7,697 bases of DNA, taken from the NCBI GenBank assembly GCA_038213195.1, contig JBBQTN010000238.1, positions 1 through 7,697 of the forward strand, written 5' to 3'. Position 1 is the stretch's first letter; each line of letters opens with the position of its first letter. Shown piece by piece: positions 6,084 through 7,697 of this stretch. Source of the stretch: JAODBQ01 sp038213195 (GTDB lineage: Bacteria > Actinomycetota > Acidimicrobiia > Acidimicrobiales > Ilumatobacteraceae). The notes below the pieces were generated by a model, which did no database searches, was not told where the DNA came from, and saw only the letters and a list, made by a program, of their open reading frames with translations. Made by a program: the position numbers and the translations under genes.

Positions 6084-6146
6084 GGAGCACGCAGCCCGTG
6101 CACTTCAGGTGCGGGGTCCGACGATCGGTGAACAGGGGGTGGTCAC

Positions 6147-7697
6147 ATGGTGGACCGCGGGAGCACAGAAGAACCGAACTACGAGACGATCGTCATCGGC
6201 GCCGGCGTGTGCGGCATCTACCAGCTGTACCGGCTGGTCGAGCTGGGGGTGAGCGCCACCGTGCTCGAGGCCGGCAGCGACCTCGGCGGCACGTGGTTCT
6301 GGAACCGCTATCCCGGCGCCCGCTTCGATTCGGAGAGCATCACCTACGGGTATTCGTTCTCCGAGGAGCTGCTCCAGGAGTGGGATTGGAAGGAGCGGTT
6401 CTCGGGCCAGCCGGAGAACCTCCGTTACCTGAACTACGTCGTCGACAAGTTCGACCTGCGCAAGCACATGCAGTTTGGGTGCTCCGTCGAGTCCGCTGTG
6501 TTCGACGACGAGGCCACCCTGTGGCGGTTGCACCTCGACGACGGCCGCGAGCTGACCTGCCGCATCCTGATCCCGGCGATCGGGCTGCTCTCGGCGCCGA
6601 CGCTGCCGCGCTACGAGGGCCTCGACAGCTTCGTCGGCCAGGCGTTCCACACCTACAACTGGCCGCAGGAGCCCGTCGACTTCGCCGGCAAGCGCGTCGC
6701 GGTCATCGGCACCGGCGCCACCGGTGTGCAGGTGATCGGCGCGATCGCCGACCGGGTCGGCGAGCTGACCGTCTTCCAGCGGCGGCCGAACTGGTGCGCT
6801 CCGCTGCACAACGCCGAGATCTCCGCCGACGAGATGGCCGACATCAAGAACCGCTACGACGAGATCTTCGCGATCTGCGCGCGGACCCCGGGCGGGTTCA
6901 TCCACGAACCGGACCGGCGCCCGTTTTTCGACGTGCCGCGCGAGGAGCGCGTGGCGATGTGGGAGAAGCTGTACGGCGAGCCGGGTTTCGGGATCTGGCT
7001 GGCCAACTTCCGCGACATCTTCATGAACGAGGAGGCCAACGCCGAGTTCTCCGAGTTCATCGCCGACAAGATCCGCTCCCGCGTCAACGATCCGGTGCTC
7101 GCCGAGAAGCTGATCCCGAAGGACCACGGTTTCGGCGTGCAGCGCGTCCCGATGGAGACTCGCTACTACGAGGCCTTCAACCGCGACAACGTGCACCTCG
7201 TCGATCTCAAGGAGACCCCGATCGAGCGGATCACGCCGCAGGGGATCCGCACGACGGACGGCGACCACGAGTTCGACATCATCGTCTACGCCACCGGCTT
7301 CGACGCGGTGACCGGCGCCTACGACCGAATCGACATCCGCGGCGTCGGCGGCCAGACGCTGCGCGAAAAATGGGAGGACGGTCCGATCACCTACCTCGGG
7401 ATGCAGGTCTCCGGGTTCCCGAACATGATCACCCCGACAGGCCCGCAGAGCGGTTCGGCCTCGACGAACTTCCCACGTGGGATCGAGATCGGGGTCAACT
7501 GGGCCATGGACCTGCTGCAGCACATGTGGAAGAACGACTTCGTCCGCGAGGAGGCCACGCCCGAAGCGGAGGCGGAGTGGAGCGCCCACGTCGCCAAGCT
7601 GTACGACATCATGCTGATGCGCAAGGCGCAGGGCTGGTTCACCGGCTACAACTCGAACGTCGAGGGCCACGAGAAGGGCAAGATCCGCTACCTCGTC
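6147..7697 (+). CDS. Type I Baeyer-Villiger monooxygenase (FAD/NADPH), 3' end missing
   Basis: 517 codons are visible and the frame is open at the edge; relatives such as phenylacetone monooxygenase (PAMO) are about 540 aa, so little is missing. In order: FAD Rossmann motif GAGVCG (18-23), the BVMO signature GGTWFWNRYPGARFD (47-61), the fingerprint F162-x-G164-x3-H168-x3-W172-P173, the NADPH Rossmann motif GTGATG (188-193), NADPH-phosphate-contact candidates R212/R213, probable catalytic Arg333 in GVQRVPME, and ATGFD (382-386). The enzyme inserts one oxygen from O2 beside a ketone carbonyl to form an ester or lactone. An in-frame TGA at 6129-6131 confines the start to ATG 6147 (or GTG 6150), preceded by AGGGGGTGG. 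The stretch from 345 onward closely resembles PAMO as I recall it. It is divergent from an esterase that could hydrolyse its product. The substrate is not predictable. Confidence 0.96.
   Translation, partial: MVDRGSTEEPNYETIVIGAGVCGIYQLYRLVELGVSATVLEAGSDLGGTWFWNRYPGARFDSESITYGYSFSEELLQEWDWKERFSGQPENLRYLNYVVDKFDLRKHMQFGCSVESAVFDDEATLWRLHLDDGRELTCRILIPAIGLLSAPTLPRYEGLDSFVGQAFHTYNWPQEPVDFAGKRVAVIGTGATGVQVIGAIADRVGELTVFQRRPNWCAPLHNAEISADEMADIKNRYDEIFAICARTPGGFIHEPDRRPFFDVPREERVAMWEKLYGEPGFGIWLANFRDIFMNEEANAEFSEFIADKIRSRVNDPVLAEKLIPKDHGFGVQRVPMETRYYEAFNRDNVHLVDLKETPIERITPQGIRTTDGDHEFDIIVYATGFDAVTGAYDRIDIRGVGGQTLREKWEDGPITYLGMQVSGFPNMITPTGPQSGSASTNFPRGIEIGVNWAMDLLQHMWKNDFVREEATPEAEAEWSAHVAKLYDIMLMRKAQGWFTGYNSNVEGHEKGKIRYLV

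Larger units (their letters stand above)
5971..6146. other. Divergent intergenic control region
   Basis: This 176-bp region separates the leftward operon from the rightward monooxygenase and must hold both promoters unless one lies further inside a gene. It contains the hydrolase ribosome site, a perfect 18-bp inverted repeat (5991-6008), a possible + strand promoter (6054-6083), short imperfect dyads such as GCAC-N5-GTGC around 6099-6111, and CCGA-N3-TCGG at 6118-6128. For the leftward promoter, CAAGAT (6000-5995) is a weak -10 candidate without a convincing -35. No regulator gene lies in the window, so any repressor or activator is encoded elsewhere. Confidence 0.7.

Noticed and set aside
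5971..6090. A 40-residue N-terminal extension of the hydrolase from ATG 6090
   Set aside because: It is arginine-rich, crosses the promoter region, and lacks a ribosome site, whereas ATG 5970 has AGGAGGA just upstream and fits the family start.
6105..7670. A 521-codon open frame on the - strand opposite the monooxygenase
   Set aside because: The sense strand encodes a complete set of Baeyer-Villiger motifs; the antisense frame is low-complexity and has no recognisable domain. It is a codon-bias artefact.

Overview
The window is uniformly GC-rich and densely coding. It looks like chromosomal sequence from a high-GC actinobacterium or a related actinomycetota lineage. The signs are third-position G/C bias, a probable F420-type luciferase-like oxidoreductase, paired crotonases, and a phosphotransferase plus lipocalin-like protein in a catabolic-style operon. 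I cannot assign a genus from sequence alone. There is no RNA gene, insertion sequence, CRISPR array or phage-like gene, and no stretch over 300 bases lacks a gene.

Layout: a 176-bp divergent intergenic region (5971-6146) separates two transcription units. To the right, on the + strand, lies the 5' 517 codons of a type I Baeyer-Villiger monooxygenase (6147 to the window end). To the left, on the - strand, seven genes run head to tail. In transcription order they are an HSL-type alpha/beta hydrolase (5970-5044), an LLM-class flavin/F420 oxidoreductase (5033-4095), crotonase A (4041-3262), crotonase B (3186-2305), a 144-aa protein of unknown function (2214-1780), an APH-fold phosphotransferase homologue (1783-722) and a DUF7064/7065-like, CrtC/AttH-type protein cut by the left edge (717-1). 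Gaps are 10, 53, 75, 90, -4 and 4 bp, so this is probably one operon.

How the genes may work together (inference): the monooxygenase would insert oxygen next to a ketone to give an ester or lactone, and the hydrolase would open it. The F420/flavin oxidoreductase and the two crotonases could then process the alcohol or acyl-CoA products in a beta-oxidation-like route. The distal three genes form a tightly coupled sub-cassette with no obvious catalytic role in that route. The substrate cannot be read from sequence; a cyclic or aryl ketone, terpenoid or steroid-like compound is possible.

Most notable points: (1) the phosphotransferase has Ala where the APH catalytic Asp is expected (HGAYR for HGDYR), so it may be a pseudokinase; (2) both crotonases have non-canonical active-site acids, each different; (3) two perfect GC-rich hairpins fill the leader of crotonase A, with the Shine-Dalgarno-like AGG in the loop of the second, directly against the AUG; (4) a strong GGGAGGA sits five bases before an in-frame ATC rather than a normal start, ahead of the 144-aa gene; (5) a perfect GCCGAT-N6-ATCGGC inverted repeat lies in the divergent promoter region. 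No clearly novel multi-gene system is evident beyond these.
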